This document shows, one piece after another, positions 38,383 through 50,929 of a stretch of 64,000 bases of DNA. The translations under genes and the position numbers were made by a program. The DNA comes from Pleurotus djamor (Eukaryota > Basidiomycota > Agaricomycetes > Agaricales > Pleurotaceae), in NCBI GenBank assembly GCA_029747585.1, contig JAPEVF010000213.1:1-64000 (forward strand), in the 5' to 3' direction. Position 1 is the first letter of the stretch. Every line of letters begins with the position of its first letter. The notes beneath the pieces are model-generated. The model ran no database searches, was not told where the DNA came from, and saw only the letters and a program-made list of their open reading frames with translations.

Positions 38383-39897
38383 ATGCCGTTCATCTACCCC
38401 GACTTTGACTTGCCCAATATNAATACCCTCTCCCTNTCTTCCTCTTCCAAACCGTTTCCCCCATCCCTTGGGCATACGAATTACACGATNCCAATACAAG
38501 ACCTGCCCAGCGAAGTCCTCGTTGAAATATTCACTTATGCCGCTCACATGGANCCNTCGCTGCTATTGGCTGTTTCTGGTGTTTGTCGGTGNTGGAGAGA
38601 CGTTGTGCTTGGGTCTCCAGCGGTGTGGAGGGTCGTGGTGTTGGATTGCNNGAGCGGTGGAGGTATGGTCGAGATGATGCAGCGACGCGCAGAGACNTGG
38701 ATCCAGCGAAGCAACCCATTGACGTTCGACGTGGAGATTCGAGTTGAGAACAAGGACGAGGTCTTTCCTCTAATTTCGCCCTTGCTGGAACANGATCGAC
38801 GGTGGAATTCGATCTCGATCTGTGGCCCGGACGCTTCTCCAAGTCCCGGTGATTTCGTGGATTCCATCTCAGTGGCAACACTACCGACGACCAGTGCAAN
38901 CTCGACTTCACCTTCGTCGCCCATACTAGGCTCTAGCTTAGACTCTGGTGTCTATAGGTACCGCCCCACGACTTCTCCGCATGAGATCAGAAGGATGGTT
39001 ATTATTGTGCGAGGATATGGGTCTGTTTTACAACTGGACGGGGGCGGAGGGAATCCCCTGGGGGACGTGTACTTCAACACGGACTGCATGCATATCGTCG
39101 TCGACGCTATTCCTTCACCACACATCCTCCGTCCCCTCAACTCGATCACGTTCATCTCGATCCTCGAACGATCGCCGGATGTCCACACGACACCCGGTAC
39201 GCTCCTCCGCTTCCTCACNGCNTGTCCTGCATTGGAGCAATTTGTCTTCATGGGCTGGACGAACAGCACGGCAGATCGGTCAGANGAGAAGATGCCCGTC
39301 GTGTTNCTGCCNCGGCTGCAGATTCTGAGGATTCGGAGTACNTGTTANGCCAGGGATCTTCTCTCGCATATCCACGCACCCAATTTATCGGAACTGTATN
39401 TGACGTACCTCAATGTGGACTTTGACGTGCATCCTCCTGTGGGCGGGGATCCNGAGGATGAACTCGAGACTCTGAGTCCAGACTTTTCACGATCGCCGTC
39501 GAGTGATCGGGCGACGGGGATGGGCTTGAGGAGGTTGATTGAGCGGTCGAATCCGCCATTGCAGGTGTTGGATATGGACTGCAGCGACATGCGGACGCGG
39601 GATTTTGAATTCTGTTTTGATCGNTTGGGGATGTTGGAGGAGTTTAGTATTGTCGCGTCGGACATGTCGGACTCGGTNGTGAGGATGCTGGGGCCAGAGA
39701 CNAGGAGACTGCCAAAGCTGAAGGCGCTGAGGTTGTATGACTGCGTCAGGATCCACGGCGATGTCCTCGTCGATGTCCTNGGTGTGCGTAGTGGGCTGAC
39801 GGAGGTGGCGGTTGTTGGCTGTGACNTGTTCCTCCCGAGCCATGCNCATGCCTTGGTGAATCGGTTGGGCAACGACGTTCATTTCACCTTCGATTAG
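38383..39897 (+). CDS. F-box protein with leucine-rich-like C-terminal region
   Basis: Putative substrate receptor of an SCF ubiquitin ligase. It is a single exon of 504 codons starting MPFIYPDFDLPN. The F-box is at about residues 35-80: PIQDLPSEVLVEIFTYAA, then LLLAVSGVCR-WRDVVLGSPAVWR, the standard F-box pattern (LPxEVLxxIF ... WR). The rest has irregular leucine-rich spacing: LEQFVFMGW, LQILRIRS, APNLSELY, LQVLDMDCSDM, LEEFSIVASDMSD, LPKLKALRLYDCVRIHGDVLVD and TEVAVVGCD. This family is greatly expanded in mushrooms and the target is unknown. The reading frame survives about thirty Ns, so those are ambiguous calls at correct length. A decayed inverted copy of its 3' end lies at 43.0-43.2 kb. 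Confidence 0.88.
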   Translation: MPFIYPDFDLPNXNTLSXSSSSKPFPPSLGHTNYTXPIQDLPSEVLVEIFTYAAHMXXSLLLAVSGVCRXWRDVVLGSPAVWRVVVLDCXSGGGMVEMMQRRAEXWIQRSNPLTFDVEIRVENKDEVFPLISPLLEXDRRWNSISICGPDASPSPGDFVDSISVATLPTTSAXSTSPSSPILGSSLDSGVYRYRPTTSPHEIRRMVIIVRGYGSVLQLDGGGGNPLGDVYFNTDCMHIVVDAIPSPHILRPLNSITFISILERSPDVHTTPGTLLRFLXXCPALEQFVFMGWTNSTADRSXEKMPVVXLXRLQILRIRSXCXARDLLSHIHAPNLSELYXTYLNVDFDVHPPVGGDXEDELETLSPDFSRSPSSDRATGMGLRRLIERSNPPLQVLDMDCSDMRTRDFEFCFDXLGMLEEFSIVASDMSDSXVRMLGPEXRRLPKLKALRLYDCVRIHGDVLVDVXGVRSGLTEVAVVGCDXFLPSHXHALVNRLGNDVHFTFD

Positions 39898-40481
39898 TGN
39901 TCATTGGGTNTGGAGGGAGTTGGTAGCTATTCGCTTTTAGGTCATTTANATGTTTTCATCTGCTCACAGTTGTTTTATTTACCATCAATGATATAGTCAC
40001 TGNNCGNNNACGNNGGACAGNCATTGGTGAGTAAAGACCAAAAGTATAAGNGGTANTGTATACTNGGCGACGGTCAGTCGAACTTGGAGGGAAGTGTAAC
40101 GACTCTGTGAAGATTCTACGAACNACAAGCCCATANCGAAAGCGAATATCGGATATCGAATGACGTAGTGGCTGGAAGGAGGGAAGGGGGAAAGGGAATT
40201 CATTGCTGTAAGAAATACATTGGATATTGTTCACTTCAAAGGTTGACGCAAGAACTAGGCAAGAATGACATAAGTAATAACGAGGGTGGGATGAGTACAG
40301 CACAGCACAACAACATGGAAGAAGGATTGNACAGGGAAGNGNNACGGATCAATTTGAACTTGGAAGGAAAGGANGNNGGAANNNAAANTGCAAAGCGAAA
40401 CAACTTCNCAAAAAAGACAGCAAAAAACNNACCCAAACGGTAGCNNNGGACGAAACCTACAAAAAATGAACGCAATGGGNA
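39898..40481. other. Convergent intergenic region, N-rich
   Basis: Between the stop codons of the F-box and RGS genes. Many Ns (for example 40,003-40,015 and 40,330-40,446) and A-rich tracts that suit polyadenylation. No gene seen. Confidence 0.5.
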
Positions 40482-42827
40482 TCACCTCCCCAACACCGGG
40501 ATTCCAACCAAACCCCCAACCACAATCCCACTGACTAGAAACGCAATCCCTCCAGACCTAACAACGATCTCCCACTGTCCTCTTACGACGATAGGGTTCA
40601 ACACCCGCGTCAGAGGGGAAGCAAAAGCAGGTACAGCTTTCATCAATCTGAACTGTGTGCGGACGTCGCCTTCGGAGAGCGGCGCACGAGGGCGTTGACG
40701 TCGTTGCCGTTGCTTTGGTTCTGGTTGTGGTGGCTGATGTTGAGGTATTGGTGCTGGAGGTGCAGGATGAGAGGACTTCGATGATGTNGGAGGTGGTAGA
40801 GGGGAAGCATTTGTTGTCGTTATCNTTGTTGTTGCTGTGNTGGTGGTTGCANGGTNCTTCTCCGAAAACTCNNCANCNCCCTCGCCAGTCGACGTATATC
40901 GCGGNGGCGGCGAACTCGGCNCNTTCTCANTCTCCTTCTCATTCAAACCCTCACCCCACCCTGTCTCCAAATCCCCACCAACAGGTATCCTCCATCTAGT
41001 CGCACTACACCTGGTCTGCATCCTCTCAATCACACTCCTCGGATTAAACACCCGGCCAATCCTCCTCGCCCACCCAACCTGCTCTACCTCTCCTCCGCCC
41101 TCTCCACGGTCACTCTCCCTCACAGGCTCAATAACCACCATCCCCTCTCNTTCTCCCAAATCTCCACTCTCCTAGGCGGCAAAGAATCAAAATCAAACGG
41201 TGAAATAGGCTGATGATCCTCCGGCATGTGCCTACACTCCCTATACTTACTCGCCGCAAACCCAAACTCAAAATCCGTCGAATTCAACGGATCAAACGGA
41301 TGGATGAACGAGGCTGTGACAAATGATGTTTGATCGTATGGGTTGTGTCCGATNCCGTTTNCATTATTATTGTGGGGATGGTTGGAGTGAGGGTTGGNGG
41401 GGTCTTTTGGAGGGAANTCGTAGTTCACGTCGAGGGAGATNGGTGTTGTTGCGGGGCCTTCGATGGGGTCAGGATCATAGTAGGCTGGTGANATGTCGAT
41501 GATACCNTCGTCATCTGCTGCNGCTTCAGACGATGTCAAAGACGCCGACGATCCAGTAGAAGAAGTGGAGTACAACGATGGAGCACGACTGGATCTCGTG
41601 AGAACGGGGCTATATTCGTGCACATGNGCCGGAGGAGGTATGATAAGAGGTGAAGGTAATGACGCCAGAGGTGACATAGTCGTGGTTTGGAAAGTATCCC
41701 TGGTGGCGAGAGTGTTGGCTAATGGCGAAGANATGGCAGGGCGTGAAGGGGATAAGGTCTGAGGNCGGGATATTGGTGGTCTGGCCAGTTCGAATTTGCG
41801 TAATTGTCGAAGGTCACCGAATATGTAAATTCCAANGCAGACACCGTGAAGACTGGCGATAAGGATAGTGAGGCCGAGCCATAACCCTGGAAACGCCAAC
41901 AGCCTCAACCACCGCGAGGCTCCCAGCGCGAGGTTGACTGCGATAGGTGGGACACCACCAAGTAGCGAGAAGAATACGCCTGCGATCATACCACAGAGGA
42001 CGCGATTGTTGCCGACATTATTGTACGCCGCCACGACAAAGCGATCTAAACTCGCTTGAAGCATCTTGTGCACCTCTATCGACACTTCGGTGAATACCGC
42101 TGGATCTGGATGTGGGGAAGAATTCTGCAGGTGAAACGGCGCAAGGATATCCGACGGGAGGTTAAGTTCGTAGTCGGAGCCAGTGGTGAAGAAGGTTTGT
42201 TTCGCGCGTGCGTAAAACATAGCTAGTTGTGAAGATGATTGGATTGGCCATGAAATGCGGTAGTCGCCTGGCTGGCGTTGGGGTTTACATGTTCTCACCC
42301 AGTGCTGGTATCGTGAGGTGTATTCCTTGAGCCATAGTACGAAGTACCTGTGAGAGTGGGTGGGTTGGAGAGCGCTGATAAGGATATTTTCGAACGCACA
42401 AGTTTTCCGGACAAGCTTCGACATAGAGCAACCATTCCTTCGGAGAAATGAGAAACTGTGTGTGAGAAATGTGGAGGCAATATTACCTCGAAATCCTTGA
42501 GACCTTTTGAGTGATGTGTGTGAATACTCGAGACAATTGTGATAAGTAGACGTTGAACTTGCCTAGCGGAGGGAGATGCTTTCTGTTGAGGACGTCCTCG
42601 AGCCTGACGCGGTATATTGGAGTTATACCGAAGGATCTAACCTTGGCAACGACAGCCTGTGGCGGGTTGCATAGACGATACTGTGGTGGCGGGGCAATTA
42701 GCGGGATTTTTAGCGCAAATTTGTCATGAACCAGACGAACTGGGAGGGAAAGCAGACCCTTGAGGGAAAGTCGATAAGTTTTTGGAGGAGGGGTTTGTCG
42801 ACGGTCCTGCCTTCTCGAGGAGGTCAT
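40482..42827 (-). CDS. RGS-domain membrane protein (Rax1-like)
   Basis: Regulator-of-G-protein-signalling fold protein with C-terminal membrane segments, resembling fungal Rax1-type proteins that act in bud or polarity site marking. The start MTSSRRQDRR leads to VRLEDVLNRKHLPPL, spliced to GLKDFE (a 17-nt exon, 42487-42503), then EWLLYVEACPENL spliced to YFVLWLKEYTSRYQHW, a good RGS core. The following sections are KMLQASLDRFVVAAYNNVGNNR, hydrophobic helices VLCGMIAGVFFSLLGGVPPIAVNLAL and LAFPGLWLGLTILIASLHG, a long Ser/Pro-rich linker, and a C-terminal block FASPLTRVLNPIVVRGQWEIVVRS with a final helix. The intron before the 17-nt exon uses a GC donor (42562-42561) with an AG acceptor. The frame breaks once at the N at about 41,150 and resumes if that N stands for two bases, so I treat this as an assembly error and not a mutation. 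Confidence 0.8.
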
Positions 42828-43702
42828 GGAGGTTGGGAGCAAGAAGGGGGAAGGGAGGAGGAGAGGTGGAGAGAAGAGGGCGTGGCTCCCGAAGAGCGTG
42901 CACCATAACGTTCAGCCTGTCTACTTTTGGCGCCCAAGAACACAACTTCCATGCTAGAACCCACGTCTATAAATACACACAGCGAATTCGAAATGGATAT
43001 GGATAATCTACTCAAAGGCGAAATGAAGGTGATCGCCCAACCGATTAATCAACGCATGCGCATGGCTCGCAAGACATATGTCACACCCAACAATCGCCCC
43101 TTGTCAACCCAGTTTTGCGCACCCAAGACATCGACCAAGTCGCCGTGGATCCTCACCCAGTCATACAACCTCATAACGTTCAACGTTCAACTGTGCCACT
43201 AGCCCTTTCGGCCCGAGGGTGCCATGCATCACTCAAGGCTATGATGTGTTTCCAGAATCGGAGTCTTCCAATCAAAACGAGTGGAGAATCCCCAGTGGGT
43301 TGCTTTGATGAATACCCCAGGATCAAGGTGAGTCGATTGCATCGCACTGTGGGGGCTGCGAACGAATTTTGGCTGGTCCGAGGGGTGAAAGGTGGCGAAG
43401 GAAGGATAAAGGGCATGGGAGACTTTGAAGGGAAAACAGGGGCTAATACGTCTGGCACCTGTGCGAAGGTGCAGGATGACAGAGCCATGAAGAAGCTTTC
43501 CGTTTTCCATTCGAATTCGTATGTAAAGCCATTGCTGGTAGAACATATACGACGCGTCGACGAACTCTGACAATGTCGGCATTGCGGCATCAAGACATTC
43601 ATTTTCTTCTCACAGTCAATACAGAGATCCCACGGTCAATGACCCACTAACAACGGGGTAAGGTCAGCCTTTCCTTTCGTCATGTTCCGTTCAAGTTCCA
43701 TC
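42828..43702. other. Intergenic region containing the F-box relic
   Basis: Divergent promoters of the RGS gene and the MYST gene, separated by the F-box relic at about 43,010-43,205. Open frames on both strands at 43,180-43,602 are weak and unsupported. Confidence 0.4.
43010..43205 (-). pseudogene. Inverted relic of the F-box gene 3' end
   Basis: The + strand here reads as the reverse complement of the last ~180 bp of the F-box gene (39,715-39,895), starting from GAAATGAA.GT and including CCCAACCGATT, GGCATGGCTCG, TCACA.CCAACAA and GTGGATCCT. Conceptual translation in the antisense frame preserves AQPI.Q, MAR, NNR, DID and VIQP between the two copies. The sense frame of the relic is on the minus strand and carries only the C-terminal leucine-rich end, with indels. 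No F-box is present. Confidence 0.8.
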
Positions 43703-45945
<2,243 letters not shown>

Positions 45946-46695
45946 CGCGTCCTGGACCTTTTTTGCGTTCAGAGGTGGTGCTCATATTCATTTCTACCCT
46001 GTTTTCCACCCATTTTTCTGTGATATCTACGACCGTGTAAACTGAATTGGCCTCACTTGTGTTTTCTTTTGTATGGTTCTGGGTTACATTGAACCCTCAC
46101 CTTCCTTGACACGTTCTCAATGCCAATCTCAGGCGATCATGGATTGTTTTGAGGACTTTTGATCGGCGCCTAAGCTAGTACGCGTACGTCCACGCTGTCT
46201 AAGTATACTAGTCTACGTCCTCAGTCGACTCTCCTCCAAGGTGTACATACGCGCCAATACTTGTTACTTCAAGCTACAAAGCGCGATATGGTGGCCTGAC
46301 GGGACTCGTAGCGTCAGTCACGTCCGAGTAATATCGGACTTGCTCCAAGGACGTCCAAGGATTCAGCGAGTCCTTGATGGTTACTACGCGTCAATCCTAT
46401 TCTGGGACCCGAAAGCCAGTCTTGACTCGCTACCATCAGTGTCGCCGTCGTACGTTGGTCGTGCGTGCCCGTCCCGTCGTTGTTGGCAATAGACGGAGTT
46501 TCAGAGCAATTTCGGGGCGCCATCATTTTGTTTTGAAACCAACAAAATACGGCCTCGGAGAGGGAATCCTGGGCATTCGAAAGATGTTATAAGACCACTA
46601 TGTTTTCGCCTCCTGGGACATCGATTGCGATGGTTTCGGCCAAGTCGCTGCCACATCTGTTGCCTCGACATCGCTTCTTCACTCTCCTGACGTGC
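45946..46695. other. Intergenic region
   Basis: Between the MYST gene and the first tandem membrane gene. Small open frames on both strands are unsupported. An ATG at 46,600 upstream of the chosen start would add a non-signal-like extension to the next gene. Confidence 0.4.
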
Positions 46696-47976
46696 ATGAC
46701 GGGCCATCTCCGAACGATCCTCTCAAGCCTACCGCTCGTATTCCTGCCGGCGACAACAGCGAAACTCGTCAACGTCACTGTTGATGACAGATACGGTCCT
46801 GACTCCAGACCGGGGAACTCGCTCAACTATAGTGATGGATGGACAGAAACAGGGATTGACCGGTGCCAAATTGGGTGCGTGCAAACACCTGAGTTCCATA
46901 AGGCACTACGCCGTGAGTCTGCCACTCTCCCTCAGCTTGTTGATTAAAGAATGCAGCGTGGCTTACACGAGGTTTTATGGTGGTTGACAGAGACCTGGCA
47001 TAAATCTTGGTTGTCTCCACAGGACAATGATACTTCCGTCAAGCAGGCGACGTTGTCCTTCAATGGTAACTTCCCTGCGTAAATTATAGCCATGCGTCCC
47101 GTGGCTGATCTATTTCTCTGTGATGTTCTAAGGAACAGCAGTGTATGTCTATTGCATCATGACCCACAACTCAGACAACGGGATCGCGTAAGTTGTCACC
47201 CTCGTGCCTTCTCTTATGAACGTCACCTATATATCTCTTCTGACACGCCACCCTACTTGTGCTTTCATACAGAGGGAATTCTGACATGACATTCTTGATC
47301 GATGGAGATGTGAAAGGCACATTCAAACGGCCAGCGCCGGATAAAGTTACCGCCAACACACCTGTTTTCATCTTGGATACTCTGACGATGGGTGAGCATG
47401 CGTTAACCATCCAAAATGGGAACCCAGGTGTTCAAGAGCAGGTTGTGATGCTCCTCGACTACGTTATCTTCACGTTTGTACCCTTTTCACCCTCTTTTGG
47501 AGACCCTTTCAAGCTGAAGCCCCATACGTAGAACAGACGATGGAATATTGGATCCGGGGACGAGTGCATCTCGGCCTTTGAACCCCTCATCTACCTCCGC
47601 CCCCCAGTCGACACCTAGCACCTCTACCTCCGCTACTCCACCTCTCACTATTAGCGAGGATAGTCAAAGAGGGTTCAACGCTATCCTCAACATTGCCGTT
47701 CCCATAACCGCTGCGGCTTCTTTCCTTATACTTGTCACCTTGCTCTGGATCATCTGGACGAGACGTCGACGACCGAACCAAGCGATGAGCTCCTCGGAAA
47801 CCGTGGACGACGATTCGGCTTCAACGACGTCCAGTTTCTATCATTCAGGCGCGAGCTTTCACACTCAGTACTCGGCAACCACGCTCTACGACGAACCCAG
47901 CGATACTGGTGCCATTTTTTCGAGTCCTATGACTTCAAGGTACCTGATGCCTTCCGGGAAGGCAACGCGAAGTTGA
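46696..47976 (+). CDS. Single-pass membrane protein with secreted-type ectodomain, tandem copy 1
   Basis: Family unnamed as far as I can tell, but the architecture is clear. The start MTGHLRTILSSLPLVFLPATTA is a signal peptide. The ectodomain has VNVTVDDRYGPD, LNYSDGWTETGIDRC, ETWHKSW-like and FNGTAVYVYCI strands after splicing, then NSDMTFLIDG, GTFKRPAPD, TLTMGEHALTIQNG and VVMLLDY. These are beta-rich and resemble a jelly-roll or carbohydrate-binding module. A Ser/Thr-rich stalk follows, then the membrane helix ILNIAVPITAAASFLILVTLLWIIW, a basic stop-transfer (TRRRRP), and a Ser/Thr-rich cytoplasmic tail ending KATRS. The shape suggests a cell-surface sensor or adhesin. A diverged paralogue follows immediately in tandem. 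Confidence 0.75.
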
Positions 47977-48511
47977 GAGTCTGCCATGCATTTGTCATAT
48001 TTGGGGTAGGTCCTCTGCCTTGCAATCTCGCGATCACCGAAGAGCTGAGCAATTCGCACACCGTCAGACGAATCAATTCAGTGTATCATAATGTTATGGT
48101 GAAGGCTGTACTCTAGCTTGGCACTCCAGCGTCGCCATCAAACGCGCAGGCTAACTTGATCCTCTCGATGCCCCCGCATTCCTACCGATTTGGGCACTGA
48201 CAGACCGCCAATTGCAGAACCGTGATATGGCGGGACTAAGTACCATCGGCCTCGTCTCTTGTGTATCCTCACCCTCAATGATCACTGTTTGATTGCTCAT
48301 TTCCAACCTCAGCGCCCGGCTCACACTTTCATGAACGATGCATCAGTTATGGTTTTCTCATGATCTATCATGCCCTCAAACTTGATCTACCCGATGTCAA
48401 CGCTTGTCGCGCTCCCATATCAAAACTATGTCAAGCAATGATATGTTCCAACCTTTCTCTTCCTTCTTTCCTTCATTCTTGTNCCCCCCCTCCTTCCGAC
48501 TCGTGCCCCGG
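47977..48511. other. Spacer between tandem paralogues
   Basis: About 530 bp with no coding signal. It contains a T/C-rich run with an N at 48,483 just before the second gene. Confidence 0.4.
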
Positions 48512-49748
48512 ATGCTAGCGTTCCAACTTCTCTTTCTTTGTATGCCATCTGCGCTGGTTGCAGCAAGACTTGTCACCGTCACCGTTGACGACCAAGACAG
48601 CTCAGACCTCTCTATCGGGAGTTTGCAATATACAGGAGCTTGGTTGAAAACTGGGATCGATCGATGTAGCTCGAATTGCAAAGCAGATGCAACCTTCGGT
48701 CAAGCGTATCACCGTGCGTTAACTATGATACCTGGGGTCAATAGTGCTCACCATCAACTGTACATGTGCAGAGACGTGGACAAAGGCACTATTCGATCCT
48801 AATGGAGATTCGACCATCAAGACTGCTTCAATCCTGTTCAATGGTAAGTCCTAAGCTTTCCCAGTCCCCAGCGATATCTTACCAATCTCGGTTTACTTAG
48901 GAACTACGATTTCCGTGTATTGCATCACCACCTCCGTCACCGATGAAGGCTTCCAGTGAGTTGACTTGGTTCTATTGATCAGTCTTCGTGTTACGTGTAA
49001 AGAACTCACACATCCAGCGCAGAGGCAATTCGGATATGGTATTTCTGATTGATGGGGAACTCGCTGGGAATTTCCAACGCCAAAGGCCATCCTCGAGTTC
49101 ACCCAATCTCCTCGTCTTTAGGTCCCAGTCTTTAGAGATGGGCGAACATACTTTGACAATACAGAATGGCAGACCCGAAACGCAGCAGCAAGTGGTAATG
49201 CTTTTGGATTACATTGAGTATACGTCAGTCCGATGTTATGTATTTCTGAGTGCCCTTCATCTAAACATGTGCATAACGTTTGTAGGACAGACGACGGGTC
49301 GTCTCCATCTACGATTCAAACACCTGAAACTGGGACTGGTATTCCAATGCCTTCCCCAAGTGCTACTTCGAACAACAAGAGTCACAACATCGCTCTTATC
49401 GCTGTGCCATCCGTGATTGCCTTTATCGTTTTATCAGGCCTTATCTTCACCATCCACCGTATCCGAAGGCGAAGAGCCATTGAATCCGAGACTCTCCCAT
49501 CCTCCCATCGGTGGAACCAATCGAAGCCTACTCATTCATCTCACCCTTCCTCCACGACGTCGTTAATGGTACCGTACCCCTTGCACCAGGTGACGGAAGC
49601 AACATTTACTTCCGGCTCAGGGTCGGCTAAAGTGATGGGCCAAATTCACCCACCAACGTCTGTGATATCGAGCCCGCCTAATTCTGAGGGAGGACCTTCT
49701 ACCATGCCTTTGCACGAGGAGCCGCCACCTTACCGCAAGCATGGGTAA
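48512..49748 (+). CDS. Single-pass membrane protein, tandem copy 2
   Basis: Paralogue of the preceding gene with the same order of parts and the same intron positions. The signal peptide is MLAFQLLFLCMPSALVAA. The ectodomain has LVTVTVDDQDSSD, LQYTGAWLKTGIDRCSSNC, ETWTKALFDPNGD, ILFNGTTISVYCI, RRGNSDMVFLIDG, MGEHTLTIQNGRP and VVMLLDYIEYT. After a short Ser/Thr-rich stalk comes the helix IALIAVPSVIAFIVLSGLIFTI, then HRIRRRRAIE as stop-transfer, and a Ser/Pro-rich tail ending EEPPPYRKHG, a PPxY-like motif that could bind a WW-domain ubiquitin ligase. An upstream ATG at 48,428 would lengthen the N-terminus. The ligand is unknown. Confidence 0.75.
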
Positions 49749-49936
49749 CAAGATCGTCTTTCATTGTCACCCACCGCATGGTCCTCCGCTATAAACCCAA
49801 ATCTGCGAATGAATCAGAGCCGATCACGGTAAAATGTAAAGTACAAGATGATGGTTGTATACGTAGGTATCGATGTAGCTGTGGGTAGACGCAAAGTGGA
49901 ACGAAAGCAAAAAACGATGATGTAAATTACATTAAA

Positions 49937-50680
49937 TTAGACAACGATTTCCCCATTAACCTCGTCTGCTTCATCCTCTAGGTCCTCTTTGGTCCTTGGC
50001 AGAGCGATGCGAACAACACCCAAAGCCAGGTCTGGTACTTGGCCTTCCTGCTCAGCGCTGCTGTCCTTTGGAAAATGATTCTGCGGTGGGCTGGGCATCG
50101 CGACGAACACCGAGACCTGTAATAAAAATTCGTCTGCCTTGTTGCCTTTCTCGTCAAGCAACTTGCACTCGCAAGATTTGTGTGGTTTGTCTGTTAGCTC
50201 GTCGCGAGGAAGGTCGGGGGTACGATCCATGAATAACGAAAGGAGGTTATGCTCGGTACTTTCATTGGCATTGGCAGGANGGGGGTCGTCGTTTAACGTG
50301 TCTGTGGACTCGAAGTAGACGCTGCACGGATAGTGGCTAATTGATGAACCCGAAGTGATGCGCGGGGTAGATATGCGCGAATGAGAGGTCGATGAGTTGT
50401 TGAATGAAGGTCGAATTGAAGGTTTGGCAGTGCTTACCATCATCTCCTCCCATGTCTCAGGTGGCTCATCAGATTCTCCGCCCTCTTGCGCCACCCAAGC
50501 ATCATGAAGCTTCGGCCTCTTCATGAACTTTCTATGCCTCGAACCCGGATTTCGAGGAGCAGCAACGAGTCCTCCTCTGATAGCTTCATTTATTTGAATC
50601 TCCAGACGCCTGCGGATGATAAGAGAGCGAACGACAATGACGGTCGATACGATGAGGAGAAAAAAGAGCGTCGCGAGAAA
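49937..50680 (-). CDS. Small single-helix membrane protein, 5' end unresolved
   Basis: Reading the minus strand, one membrane helix (FLATLFFLLIVSTVIVV) is followed by RSLIIRRRLEIQINEAIRGG, then a soluble tail with KFMKRPKLHDAWV, ETWEEMM and an acidic C-terminus ending NGEIVV. This order (helix, RRR-rich juxtamembrane segment with EAIRxG, KPKLxDAW, then WEEMM) recurs in short mushroom proteins of unknown function. The exon containing the start codon could not be placed because an in-frame TGA lies just upstream of the helix. An N at 50,280 lies in the tail. Confidence 0.55.
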   Translation of the reverse strand, partial: FLATLFFLLIVSTVIVVRSLIIRRRLEIQINEAIRGGLVAAPRNPGSRHRKFMKRPKLHDAWVAQEGGESDEPPETWEEMMVSTAKPSIRPSFNNSSTSHSRISTPRITSGSSISHYPCSVYFESTDTLNDDPXPANANESTEHNLLSLFMDRTPDLPRDELTDKPHKSCECKLLDEKGNKADEFLLQVSVFVAMPSPPQNHFPKDSSAEQEGQVPDLALGVVRIALPRTKEDLEDEADEVNGEIVV

Positions 50681-50929
50681 GGTGAATCTGGTAACAGAGT
50701 TTCAGCCCTTGGACGAAGAGATAAAAAGGTTGAAAACACACAAATAAAGCTTGGAGGAGACCCCTGCGGTGCTCCCATTATCGAGCTCTGCCATGGCCAA
50801 GGTCTGCCCTGGTCTCCGTCGCTTCGGGCTAGGCTTTTACTTGTGTATCACGTGGTGGACGGCGACACCCTGACCCCTGGGCCTCTTTGGCTCCATTATA
50901 ACGCTAAACGGTTCTGGGGTAGGAAGTTT

